A stretch of DNA of 64,000 nt from Clostridiales bacterium (GTDB lineage Bacteria; Bacillota; Clostridia; Oscillospirales; Oscillospiraceae), in assembly GCA_004554585.1 (NCBI GenBank), contig SFLH01000002.1:186001-250000 (forward strand), given 5' to 3'. The notes below the pieces were generated by a model that was not told the origin of the DNA, did not search any database, and saw nothing but the letters and a program-made list of their open reading frames with translations. Below are positions 16,123 through 23,579 of the stretch, in pieces; within the stretch, counting starts at the first letter, position 1, and the number at the start of each line of letters is the position of its first letter. The position numbers were made by a program, and so were the translations under genes.

Positions 16123-17349
16123 GTGGCAAATCCATTCTTCAAAACCAAAGCAAAGCAGCCAGCGACGGAGCTGCCCCGGGCCCAGCGGGTCCGAGGCCAG
16201 GTGGACATCCCCTTCCTGATGTTGACCATCCTGCTGGTCATCATCGGGCTGATCATGCTCCTGTCGGCCTCCTATCCCTCGGCCTACTATGATATCAAGG
16301 GCACCACTGGCGGCGATCCGTTTTACTACTTCAAGCGCCAGGCGGTTTACGCCGCGCTGGGCTTTGCCGTCATGTATCTGGTCTCCCGGCTCAACTACCA
16401 GGGCCTGCGAGGCCTAGCCGTGACCATCTTGGTGGTGGCCTGCCTGCTGATGCTGGCGGTGAAAGTTCCCGGCTTGGGGGTGGAGGCCGGCGGCGCCACC
16501 CGCTGGCTGAAATACCCCATCCAGTGGCAGCCGTCGGAGCTGGGCAAAATGGGGCTGATCCTCTACTTTGCCGCCCGGTTGTCCAACCGGGACCAGCGGC
16601 GGCCCCTGTCCTTCCGGCGCAACACCGCCATTGGCCGCTTCGGAAACTGGCTGGAGCGCATCGGCTTTTTTGAGCTGATTCCGTATCTGTTCGTGCTGAT
16701 GATCATGGTGGGCATTCTGGCCATCCAGAGCCACATGTCCGCCACCATCCAGATGGTGGTCATCGCGGCGGCCATCCTCTTTGCCGGCGGCATTGCTGTG
16801 GGTTGGTTCATTGCCGGCGGCATCACTGTGGGCGCGGCTCTGGCGGTGATCATCATGGGCACCGATTACATGACCTCCCGCATCACCATGTGGCTGAATC
16901 CCTGGGACGACGCTCTGGGCAAGGGCATGCAGGCCATCCAGTCCTTGCTGGCCATCGGCTCCGGCGGAGTCACGGGCCTGGGCCTGGGCAACAGCAAGCA
17001 GAAGTTCCTCTATTTGCCGGAGGCCCAGAACGACTTCATCTTCGCTGTGGTCTGCGAGGAGCTGGGCCTCATTGGCGCCTGTCTGATTCTGGCCCTGTTC
17101 GCCCTACTCATCATCCGGGGCTATTGGCTGGCTCTGCACGCCCGGGATAGGTTCGGCTCCCTGGTCATCGTGGGCGTGACCACCCTGTTTGCTTTCCAGG
17201 TGTTTGCTAACGTGGCGGTGGTCACCAACCTCTTCCCGGTGACAGGCATCTCCCTGCCCTTCTTTAGTTCGGGGGGCTCGGCCCTGATCATCCAGCTGGC
17301 GGAGATGGGGCTCATCCTGAGCATCAGCCGGCAAAATCCCGTTACCTAG
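16123..17349 (+). CDS. ftsW: FtsW-type SEDS peptidoglycan polymerase
   Basis: A 408-residue polytopic SEDS protein that polymerises glycan strands with its partner class B PBP (SpoVD here). GTG 16123 is chosen because GGGGAGGGA (16107-16114) is 8 nt upstream; an ATG at 16105 would lie on the ribosome site itself. Family motifs include GGATRWLKYP near residue 125 and the C-terminal PVTGISLPFFSSGGSAL near residue 372. The position between mraY and murG is the FtsW/SpoVE place in Firmicutes; the distinction between FtsW and SpoVE roles cannot be made from sequence. Confidence 0.93.
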   Translation: MANPFFKTKAKQPATELPRAQRVRGQVDIPFLMLTILLVIIGLIMLLSASYPSAYYDIKGTTGGDPFYYFKRQAVYAALGFAVMYLVSRLNYQGLRGLAVTILVVACLLMLAVKVPGLGVEAGGATRWLKYPIQWQPSELGKMGLILYFAARLSNRDQRRPLSFRRNTAIGRFGNWLERIGFFELIPYLFVLMIMVGILAIQSHMSATIQMVVIAAAILFAGGIAVGWFIAGGITVGAALAVIIMGTDYMTSRITMWLNPWDDALGKGMQAIQSLLAIGSGGVTGLGLGNSKQKFLYLPEAQNDFIFAVVCEELGLIGACLILALFALLIIRGYWLALHARDRFGSLVIVGVTTLFAFQVFANVAVVTNLFPVTGISLPFFSSGGSALIIQLAEMGLILSISRQNPVT

Positions 17350-17385
17350 CGGGCAGGGCCACGGGCCCGGAAAGTGAGGTAGCCA

Positions 17386-18498
17386 ATGAAGATTCTATTC
17401 ACCTGCGGCGGCACCGCAGGACATATCAATCCTGCCCTGGCCCTGGCCAAGATGTTCCAGGAACGGGTAGAGGACTGCCAGGTTCTCTTCGTGGGGGCCA
17501 AGGGAGGCATGGAGGAGCGGCTGGTTCCCCGGGAGGGATTTGCCCTGGAGTCGGTGACCATCAGCTCCTTCTGGCGCAGCTTAAGCCCGGCATCCATTCG
17601 GCACAACCTGCGCACCCTGCGCAATCTGTCGGTCTCCCAGAAGGAGGCCCAGCGGATTCTGGACGGCTTTCAGCCGGACCTGGTGGTGGGCACCGGGGGC
17701 TATGCCTCCTACCCCGTGGTGAAGGAAGCCGCCCGCCGGGGAATTCCCACTGCCATTCACGACTCTAACGCGGTGCCTGGCCTGACCACCCAGCGCCTGT
17801 CCAAGGTGGCCGACCGGGTGATGGTGGGCTATGAGGACTCCCGCCAGTATTATAGCCGCCCGGACCGGGTGGTGGTCACCGGTACCCCCATCCGTGGGGC
17901 CTTTTTCGAGACCACCCGCCAGCAGGCCCGGGACGCTCTGGGTATCAAGGACGACCGACCTCTGGTGCTGTCCTACTGGGGCAGCCTGGGGGCGGACGTG
18001 ATGAACGGCTATATGACCGATTTTCTCCGCTTGGCCGCCCAGGAGGGCGCCCCCTTCCACCACATCCACGGGGCGGGGCGCAACTACCAGACCATGCAGG
18101 CCGCCCTGTCGGACGTCGCTCTGCCTTCGGAGCTCCAGCTGCGGGAGTATATCTACGACATGCCCACAGTGATGGTGGCCGCCGACTTGGTGCTCTGCCG
18201 GGGGGGCGCGTCCACCCTGTCGGAGCTCACGGCCATCGGCAAGCCCGCCGTCATCGTGCCCTCGCCCAACGTCACCAACCACCACCAGGAGAAGAACGCC
18301 AACGTGCTGGCCCGTCAGGGGGGCGCGGTGGTTCTGCTGGAGCCGGTGTGCAGCGGCGAGACCTTATATAGAACCACAAAAGACCTGCTGGCCGATCCCC
18401 AGCGCCGCCAGGCCATGGGCGAAGCCATGGCCTCCATGGGCATCCCCCAGGCGGCAGAACGGATCTATGAGACCCTGGTGGATCTGGTGAAAGCCTGA
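17386..18498 (+). CDS. murG: UDP-GlcNAc transferase MurG
   Basis: The 370-residue GT-B glycosyltransferase turns lipid I into lipid II on the inner membrane face. Visible signatures are CGGTAGHINPALALA at the N-terminus, VVGTGGYASYPVV near residue 100, and the UDP-GlcNAc site RGGASTLSELTAIGKPAVIVPSP with NHHQEKNA near residue 268-300. Length is normal. It follows ftsW by 36 nt in the same operon. Confidence 0.97.
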   Translation: MKILFTCGGTAGHINPALALAKMFQERVEDCQVLFVGAKGGMEERLVPREGFALESVTISSFWRSLSPASIRHNLRTLRNLSVSQKEAQRILDGFQPDLVVGTGGYASYPVVKEAARRGIPTAIHDSNAVPGLTTQRLSKVADRVMVGYEDSRQYYSRPDRVVVTGTPIRGAFFETTRQQARDALGIKDDRPLVLSYWGSLGADVMNGYMTDFLRLAAQEGAPFHHIHGAGRNYQTMQAALSDVALPSELQLREYIYDMPTVMVAADLVLCRGGASTLSELTAIGKPAVIVPSPNVTNHHQEKNANVLARQGGAVVLLEPVCSGETLYRTTKDLLADPQRRQAMGEAMASMGIPQAAERIYETLVDLVKA

Positions 18499-18571
18499 TC
18501 CGCCGCACCATCCCCCGCCGGTCGGCATAGACTGTGCTGAGACCACATCGACCAGGATCGGGGGAGAGGAT

Positions 18572-19828
18572 ATGATGGAGTATTTCGCGGTGGAAGGCGG
18601 GCACCCTCTGGAGGGGAGCGTGACCATCCACGGGGCGAAGAACAGTGCCCTGCCCATACTGGCGGCCGCCCTGCTGGCCGACGGGGAGAGCGTGATACAT
18701 AACTGCCCGGCCCTCACCGACTGCGCCGCGGCCCTGGAGATTCTGCGCTGCCTGGGCTGCCGGGTGCGCCGGGAGGGGACCACGGTGACGGTGGACACCA
18801 CCTGCCGCCGGGAGCACGTCATCCCCGACGGGCTCATGGGACGTATGCGGGCCTCGGTCCTGTTTTTGGGGGCCCTGCTGGCCCGGGACCGAGCGGCAGC
18901 GGCCTGTTGGCCCGGAGGCTGTGCCCTGGGCGCCCGGCCCATCGACTTGCACATTCGGGCCTTTCAGGCCCTGGGCGCCCAGGTACGCAGCTGGAATGGC
19001 CAGCTCTCCCTGCAGGCGCCCCGTCTGGCGGGCCGCCGCCTGGCCCTGCCCATCCCCAGCGTGGGGGCCACTGAGAACGCCATGTTGGCTGCCTGTGGTG
19101 CCCAGGGGGTGACGGTGATCGACAACCCCGCCCGGGAGCCGGAGATTGTGGACCTGCAGGGCTTCCTGCGCTGCCTGGGCGCCCGGGTGACCGGGGCAGG
19201 GAGCGACCGGATCACGGTGGAGGGCGGACACCGCCTGCACCCGGGAGAGTATACGGTGATGGCCGACCGGATTGTGACGGCCACCTATCTGTGTGCCGTG
19301 GCCGCCGCTGGCGGCGAAGGGGAGCTGCGAGGGGCCCAGGCCTCCCATCTGGCACCGGTGATCTCTGCTCTGAAAGGGGCCGGCTGTGCGATCGGCGGCC
19401 AAAAGGGCCGCCTTTGGATTCGGCGCAAGGGCCCCCTGGGCGGGGTCGGCGCCCTGCGGACCGGCCCCTATCCCGCCTTTCCCACCGACGCCCAGCCCTT
19501 GCTGGCGGCGGCGCTGGCTGGGGGAGGGGGAAAGAGCCGGATCACCGAGACGATTTTCGATCATCGCTTTCGCTATGTCCAGGGCCTGGCCGAGATGGGG
19601 GCCTGCATCCAGGTGCGTGGGGACACCGCCGCCATTGTCGGCCGTCCTCTGCGGGGTGCCTGGGTGGAGGCCACGGACCTGCGGGGGGGCGCTGCCCTGA
19701 CAGTGGCCGCACTGGCGGCCCAGGGGGAGAGCCGGATCGGAGGACTGGAGCACATTGACCGCGGCTACGAAGCCCTGGACAGGGACCTGCGGGCCCTGGG
19801 GGGCTGGGTCTGGCGGAAGCAAGAATAG
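18572..19828 (+). CDS. murA: UDP-GlcNAc 1-carboxyvinyltransferase MurA
   Basis: The 418-residue enolpyruvyl transferase performs the first committed step of peptidoglycan synthesis, moving enolpyruvate from PEP to UDP-GlcNAc. It has GAKNSALPIL with the conserved Lys near residue 23 and PGGCALGARPIDLH with Cys117, the residue attacked by fosfomycin. ATG 18572 and 18575 are both possible starts. Its position between murG and ftsQ is where murB or murA appears in some Clostridia. Some segments (RDRAAAACW before the active loop) are less conserved, so it may be a second MurA copy, but key residues are intact. Confidence 0.93.
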   Translation: MMEYFAVEGGHPLEGSVTIHGAKNSALPILAAALLADGESVIHNCPALTDCAAALEILRCLGCRVRREGTTVTVDTTCRREHVIPDGLMGRMRASVLFLGALLARDRAAAACWPGGCALGARPIDLHIRAFQALGAQVRSWNGQLSLQAPRLAGRRLALPIPSVGATENAMLAACGAQGVTVIDNPAREPEIVDLQGFLRCLGARVTGAGSDRITVEGGHRLHPGEYTVMADRIVTATYLCAVAAAGGEGELRGAQASHLAPVISALKGAGCAIGGQKGRLWIRRKGPLGGVGALRTGPYPAFPTDAQPLLAAALAGGGGKSRITETIFDHRFRYVQGLAEMGACIQVRGDTAAIVGRPLRGAWVEATDLRGGAALTVAALAAQGESRIGGLEHIDRGYEALDRDLRALGGWVWRKQE

Positions 19829-19874
19829 ACCGGCCATAAGGCCCCAAGGTGGCCGGGGGCGAAGGGAAACGGAT

Positions 19875-20651
19875 ATGGCAAAGAAAGAAAAAGCGAACAA
19901 AACGGAAAAGACGGTTAAGTACCACAGACGGCGGGGGGGCATCCTCTACGCCGCTGTGGCCGTGGTGCTCATTGCTGCCTCTCTGGTGGCCGCCTGTACG
20001 GTTTTCTTTCGGGTGGAATCGGTGACGGTAGAGGGGAATGAGCGCTACAGCACCGAGGAGATCCTGTCGGTGGCCTCCGTCGAGATGGGGGCCAACATGA
20101 TCCTTACGCCGTCCCAGCAGATCGCCGACGCCGTCACCAGCGCCCTGCCCTACGTGGACCAGGTGGAGGTGCAAAAGCGCTTTCCCACCACGGTGAACCT
20201 GGTCATCACCGAGTGCCAGCCGGTGGCGGTGATCACCGGGGCGGCTTCGGCCTGGGTCATTGACGCCAAGGGGAAGCTGCTGGAACAGGCCGACGAGACC
20301 TTAGCCCAGACCTACCCGCCGGTCACCGGCCTGGAACTGCTGGAACCCGAGCAGGGAGCCCTGGCCCAGACCACCTTGGAAAACCAGGATAAGCTGGAGG
20401 GGCTGGTGGCCTTCACCACGGCCCTGCAGTCCTGCGGGCTCATGGAAGGGGTTACCGCCATCGACATCTCCTCCAACACGGAGATCGTGATGACCTACGA
20501 GGACCGGCTGACGGTGAAGGTGCTCAACAATGTGGACTTCGACCGCAAGCTCAAGGCCCTCAAGCAGGTCATTGCCGTGGTCGGAGAGGACGCCCGAGGA
20601 ACCATCAACATGAAGGGAACGGACGATATCATTTACTCCCCGGAGAGCTGA
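19875..20651 (+). CDS. ftsQ: FtsQ/DivIB-type division protein
   Basis: A 258-residue bitopic membrane protein. A Lys-rich cytoplasmic tail (residues 1-23) precedes one membrane helix (about 25-47) and a POTRA domain (FFRVESVTVEGNERYSTEEIL) with the typical VQKRFPTTVNLVITE segment. It scaffolds the FtsL-FtsB complex and septal PBP. ATG 19875 gives the normal DivIB layout; the frame opens earlier inside murA, but no start there fits. It lies before ftsZ as usual, though ftsA is missing from the interval. Confidence 0.88.
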   Translation: MAKKEKANKTEKTVKYHRRRGGILYAAVAVVLIAASLVAACTVFFRVESVTVEGNERYSTEEILSVASVEMGANMILTPSQQIADAVTSALPYVDQVEVQKRFPTTVNLVITECQPVAVITGAASAWVIDAKGKLLEQADETLAQTYPPVTGLELLEPEQGALAQTTLENQDKLEGLVAFTTALQSCGLMEGVTAIDISSNTEIVMTYEDRLTVKVLNNVDFDRKLKALKQVIAVVGEDARGTINMKGTDDIIYSPES

Positions 20652-20721
20652 GCTCCCCCGGAGGGGAAGAATGGAACGGCGGATTTTTTCAAAAAGATGG
20701 GGAAGAATTCGAAGTTTTCTA

Positions 20722-20750
20722 TTGACCTGTCGGGGAAAGGGCGATACAAT
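20722..20750 (+). promoter_or_regulatory. Strong sigma-A promoter for ftsZ
   Basis: TTGACC (20722-20727) and TACAAT (20745-20750) are 17 bp apart, leaving a leader of about 50 nt. It allows ftsZ expression apart from the long upstream operon. Confidence 0.85.
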
Positions 20751-20808
20751 AAAGGAAAATCTAAAAATGTCTCATACTTTCAGATAAACACACTTAGGAG
20801 GATCGATC

Positions 20809-21903
20809 ATGGCGTTTGGATTAGATACGGGAGCAGAGTCCGTTGTAAATATTAAGGTGATCGGCGTTGGTGGCGGCGGCAGCAATGTGGTCAACCGCAT
20901 GGTGGAGTCCGGCGTCAAGGGCGTGGACTTCATTGCGGTCAATACCGACAAGCAGGCCCTGGCCATCTCCAGTGCCAACCAGAAGATCCAGATCGGCGAA
21001 AAGCTCACCGAGGGCCAGGGCGCCGGTTCTAACCCCGAGGTGGGCCGTCAGTCCGCCGAGGAGAGCCGCACCCAGATTTCCAAGGTCCTGGAGGGCACCG
21101 ACATGGTCTTCATCACCGCCGGCATGGGCGGCGGCACCGGTACGGGCGCAGCCCCCATCCTGGCTGACCTGTCCAAGGAGATGGACATCCTCACCGTGGG
21201 CGTGGTTACCAAGCCTTTCTCCTTTGAGGGCCGCCGGCGCATGCAGCAGGCGGAGCTGGGCATTGAGAACCTGCGCACCAAGGTGGACTCCCTGGTCATC
21301 ATTCCCAACGACCGGCTGAAGTTCGTCACCGAGCAGAAGATCACCCTGGCCAACGCCTTCGAGGTGGCCGACGACGTGCTGCGGCAGGCCGTGCAGTCCA
21401 TCTCTGACCTCATCAAGAACACCGGCTTCATCAACCTGGACTTTGCCGACGTGTCCGCCGTCATGAAGGACGCCGGTATGGCCCACATGGGCGTGGGCCG
21501 CGCCTCCGGCAAGAACAAGGCCGAGGAGGCCGCTCGCCGGGCCGTTTCCAGCCCCCTGCTGGAGACCTCTATCAACGGCGCCCGGGGCGTGCTGGTCAAC
21601 GTTACCGGTTCCACCGACGTGGGCCTGGAGGAAGTGGAGATTGCTGCCAACCTGGTCCAGGAGGCCGCCGATCCCAACGCACTGATCATCTTCGGCGCTA
21701 CCTTCGACGAGAACCTGGAGGACGAGATCTGCGTCACCGTCATCGCCACCGGCTTTGACGAGAAGATCATGAACAACAAGTCCGCCTCCGCCCCCGAGAA
21801 GAACACCCGTTCCTCCGGCGGCCGGGCCGCCGCGGACAGTTCCTCCAACGAGGAGGACGATCCCTATAAGGAGATCTTCAAGATCTTCAACCGGGAGCGG
21901 TAA
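20809..21903 (+). CDS. ftsZ: Cell division GTPase FtsZ
   Basis: The 364-residue tubulin homologue forms the Z-ring. The GTP-binding tubulin signature GGGTGTGA is near residue 107 and the T7-loop NLDFADVSAVMKDAG near residue 207. A short linker of about 35 residues ends in DDPYKEIFKIFNRER. The usual C-terminal peptide in other bacteria (DIPxFLR type) that binds FtsA and SepF is not recognisable, so the anchor partner may differ; ftsA is not next to it. GGAGG precedes the ATG, with its own promoter at 20722 and a terminator at 21926. Confidence 0.97.
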   Translation: MAFGLDTGAESVVNIKVIGVGGGGSNVVNRMVESGVKGVDFIAVNTDKQALAISSANQKIQIGEKLTEGQGAGSNPEVGRQSAEESRTQISKVLEGTDMVFITAGMGGGTGTGAAPILADLSKEMDILTVGVVTKPFSFEGRRRMQQAELGIENLRTKVDSLVIIPNDRLKFVTEQKITLANAFEVADDVLRQAVQSISDLIKNTGFINLDFADVSAVMKDAGMAHMGVGRASGKNKAEEAARRAVSSPLLETSINGARGVLVNVTGSTDVGLEEVEIAANLVQEAADPNALIIFGATFDENLEDEICVTVIATGFDEKIMNNKSASAPEKNTRSSGGRAAADSSSNEEDDPYKEIFKIFNRER

Positions 21904-21925
21904 GCCGTCTCTTTCTGCGAAAACG

Positions 21926-21962
21926 AAAACACAGCCTGTCCTGGGACAGGCTGTGTTTTTTT
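21926..21962. terminator. Bidirectional terminator between ftsZ and the SLOG gene
   Basis: A stem of about 15 bp (ACACAGCCTGTCC with GGACAGGCTGTGT) is flanked by AAAA on one side and TTTTTTT on the other, so it serves ftsZ on the plus strand and may also serve the convergent minus-strand gene. Confidence 0.92.
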
Positions 21963-22479
21963 ACGGTTCTTCGTCTGCATCCACAGGCAGGATGACCGTG
22001 CGCACCCCTTTGTGGATGGCGTAGGCCAGGGTGTTCAAGGTCCCCCCTTGGGGGATGCCGTCGTAGACGGCGATGAGCAGAGAGGCGTGGTCCACCATGT
22101 AGCGGTTGCGCCGGCTCATGCAGCCGGGGGAGTAGGTGTGCTGGACCACCGTCTCCAGATCGCACTGATCCAGCAGGGCCAGGCGGCGGCGCTGGTCGGC
22201 GGTGGGCCAGCGGTCGGCCTGGCCGGCAAAGGGGATGGCGGCCTCCAGGGTAACTTCCGGGTGGCGCTGGCGCAGGTCCAGCACTGCCTGGCAGAAATAC
22301 AGGTCGGTACCCTGGGCCATGCCGCACAGGAAGTGGCGGTACCCCTCCTGATAAGCCTGGTCCAGGGCCTGGGCCAGCCGGGCTTTCAGGTCCTGGCAGC
22401 GGGGGTCCTCTTCCCGGTCTCCCCAGGGCAGGCGGGGGGGCCGATGGCCGGAAAAACAGCAGGTGATTTCTGGGGTCAT
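21961..22479 (-). CDS. SLOG-family protein (DUF1273/YpsA-like)
   Basis: A 172-residue Rossmann-like protein with the features of the SLOG superfamily: CCFSGHRP at the N-terminus, GYRHFLCGMAQGTDLYF near residue 47, and GIPQGGTLNTLAYA near residue 141. YpsA-like members occur in Firmicutes, and YpsA of Bacillus and Staphylococcus has been linked to cell division; SLOG domains in general bind nucleotides or nucleotide-derived ligands. Convergence with ftsZ is suggestive but not proof of a division role. Start ATG follows AGGAGGGG. It has its own minus-strand promoter at 22503-22531. Confidence 0.8.
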   Translation of the reverse strand: MTPEITCCFSGHRPPRLPWGDREEDPRCQDLKARLAQALDQAYQEGYRHFLCGMAQGTDLYFCQAVLDLRQRHPEVTLEAAIPFAGQADRWPTADQRRRLALLDQCDLETVVQHTYSPGCMSRRNRYMVDHASLLIAVYDGIPQGGTLNTLAYAIHKGVRTVILPVDADEEP

Positions 22480-22502
22480 GGAACCCCTCCTCTCTGTGCT
22501 CT

Positions 22503-22531
22503 ATGGTACCCCGGGGCCTAGAGAAAGTCAA
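22503..22531 (-). promoter_or_regulatory. Promoter of the SLOG gene
   Basis: On the minus strand TTGACT (22531-22526) and TACCAT (22508-22503) are 17 bp apart. The transcript would start about 15 nt before the ATG. Confidence 0.65.
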
Positions 22532-22576
22532 CGAAAAATCTTGGTATACTTTGGGGGTGGATGGTGATTTTGGGGC

Positions 22577-22604
22577 TTGCATTTTTCTCTTGAATGGATA
22601 TAAT
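22577..22604 (+). promoter_or_regulatory. Promoter of the FMN riboswitch-ribU transcript
   Basis: TTGCAT (22577-22582) and consensus TATAAT (22599-22604) are 16 bp apart. The start near 22611 lies about 15 nt before the aptamer. Confidence 0.75.
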
Positions 22605-22627
22605 AAAGACGGACAACGAAATAGAAT

Positions 22628-22748
22628 GTCTTCAGGGCGGGGTGAAAGTCCCCACCGGCGGTACAGTCCGCGAGCGCTTTGGTTTGCCAAAGGCAGCTGA
22701 CCCGGTGAGACTCCGGGACCGACAGTGATAGTCTGGATGGGAGAAGAC
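22628..22748 (+). ncRNA. FMN riboswitch (RFN element)
   Basis: The aptamer has all conserved RFN blocks: CAGGGCGGGGTGAAAGTCCC, CACCGGCGGT, CCGCGAGCG, GCAGCTGACCCGGTGA, and CCGACAGTGATAGTCTGGATG, ending with GAGAAGAC. P1 is closed by GTCTTC (22628-22633) with GAAGAC (22743-22748). It binds FMN and should reduce ribU expression when flavin is plentiful. The downstream platform (22749-22890) has GGTGCCA (22771-22777) pairing with TGGCACC (22833-22839), and a T5 run at 22852-22856. A second, longer complement of the P1 5' strand is described among the findings. Confidence 0.96.
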
Positions 22749-22892
22749 GTGCTGACGCACCCTTTTGCGTGGTGCCATGGTGTAAAGCCGCTGTGCGGGT
22801 TTGCGCCTTTGGAGTGCCCCCGATTGGCCTGTTGGCACCTGGAAGACATTGTTTTTCGGGTGTTACATTAGGAAAATCGGGAGTGTTTTTTT

Positions 22893-23486
22893 ATGAGCGA
22901 AAGAATTCGTAAGATGGTGACCATGGCCATCCTGGTGGCCATCTCTATTGTGTTGGTCTCCGTGATCCATGTGCCCCTGATCCCTGCCGTACCCTTCCTG
23001 GAGTATGATCCGGCGGACATCCCCATCCTCATCGGCGCCTTTGCTTACGGCCCTGTGGCTGGCATCATTCTGACGGTGGTGACTTCTGTGATTCAGGGAC
23101 TTACCGTCAGCGCTTCCAGCGGTCTGTATGGCATCATCATGCACATCATCGCTACCTCCGTGCTGGTGCTGGTGGCTTCGGGAATTTATCGGGTCAGACA
23201 CACCAAGAAGGGCGCAATCCTGGGCCTGGTCTGCGGTACCGTCGCCATGGCCTTGGTGATGCTGCCAGCCAACCATTTCATTACCCCTGTTTTTATGGGC
23301 GTGCCCACGGAGGTTCTGGATGCCCTGCTTCTGCCCGGTATTCTGCCCTTCAACCTCATCAAGGCTGGCATCAATTCGGTGGTGACCTTCCTGGTGTATA
23401 AGACCGTCTCCCGTCATTTGATCCATGGCGAGAGCTGGCAGAAAAAGCCCAACCTGGGCCAAGCAGCACAACCCAACGAACAGTAA
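22893..23486 (+). CDS. ribU: Riboflavin ECF transporter S component RibU
   Basis: A 197-residue membrane protein with about six helices. The N-terminal MSERIRKMVTMAILVAISIVL and the segment VPFLEYDPADIPILIGAFAYGP (around residues 34-55) are typical of RibU, which binds riboflavin and joins a shared ECF module (EcfA/A'/T) not encoded in this window. The FMN riboswitch directly upstream confirms riboflavin as the likely substrate. GGGAG sits 9 nt before the ATG. The partial ribF at the window end makes FMN and FAD from the imported vitamin. Confidence 0.94.
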   Translation: MSERIRKMVTMAILVAISIVLVSVIHVPLIPAVPFLEYDPADIPILIGAFAYGPVAGIILTVVTSVIQGLTVSASSGLYGIIMHIIATSVLVLVASGIYRVRHTKKGAILGLVCGTVAMALVMLPANHFITPVFMGVPTEVLDALLLPGILPFNLIKAGINSVVTFLVYKTVSRHLIHGESWQKKPNLGQAAQPNEQ

Positions 23487-23523
23487 GACAAGAAACGGTA
23501 TGGGCCGCGTAGGCGGCCGGAAA

Positions 23524-23558
23524 ACAGAGCGGCGGGAGGACTCGCCGCTCTGTCTATT
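23524..23558 (+). terminator. Hairpin terminator after ribU
   Basis: A perfect 11-bp stem ACAGAGCGGCG/CGCCGCTCTGT with an 8-nt loop is followed by a modest U-rich tail (CTATTT). It ends only about 22 nt before the dinB start. Confidence 0.7.
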
Positions 23559-23579
23559 TGGGCGGAAAGGGGGAAGAGG

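Noticed and set aside
13536..16256. A 906-codon minus-strand frame opposite murE and mraY
   Set aside because: It spans two well-supported genes and a spacer, has biased composition and no recognisable domain.
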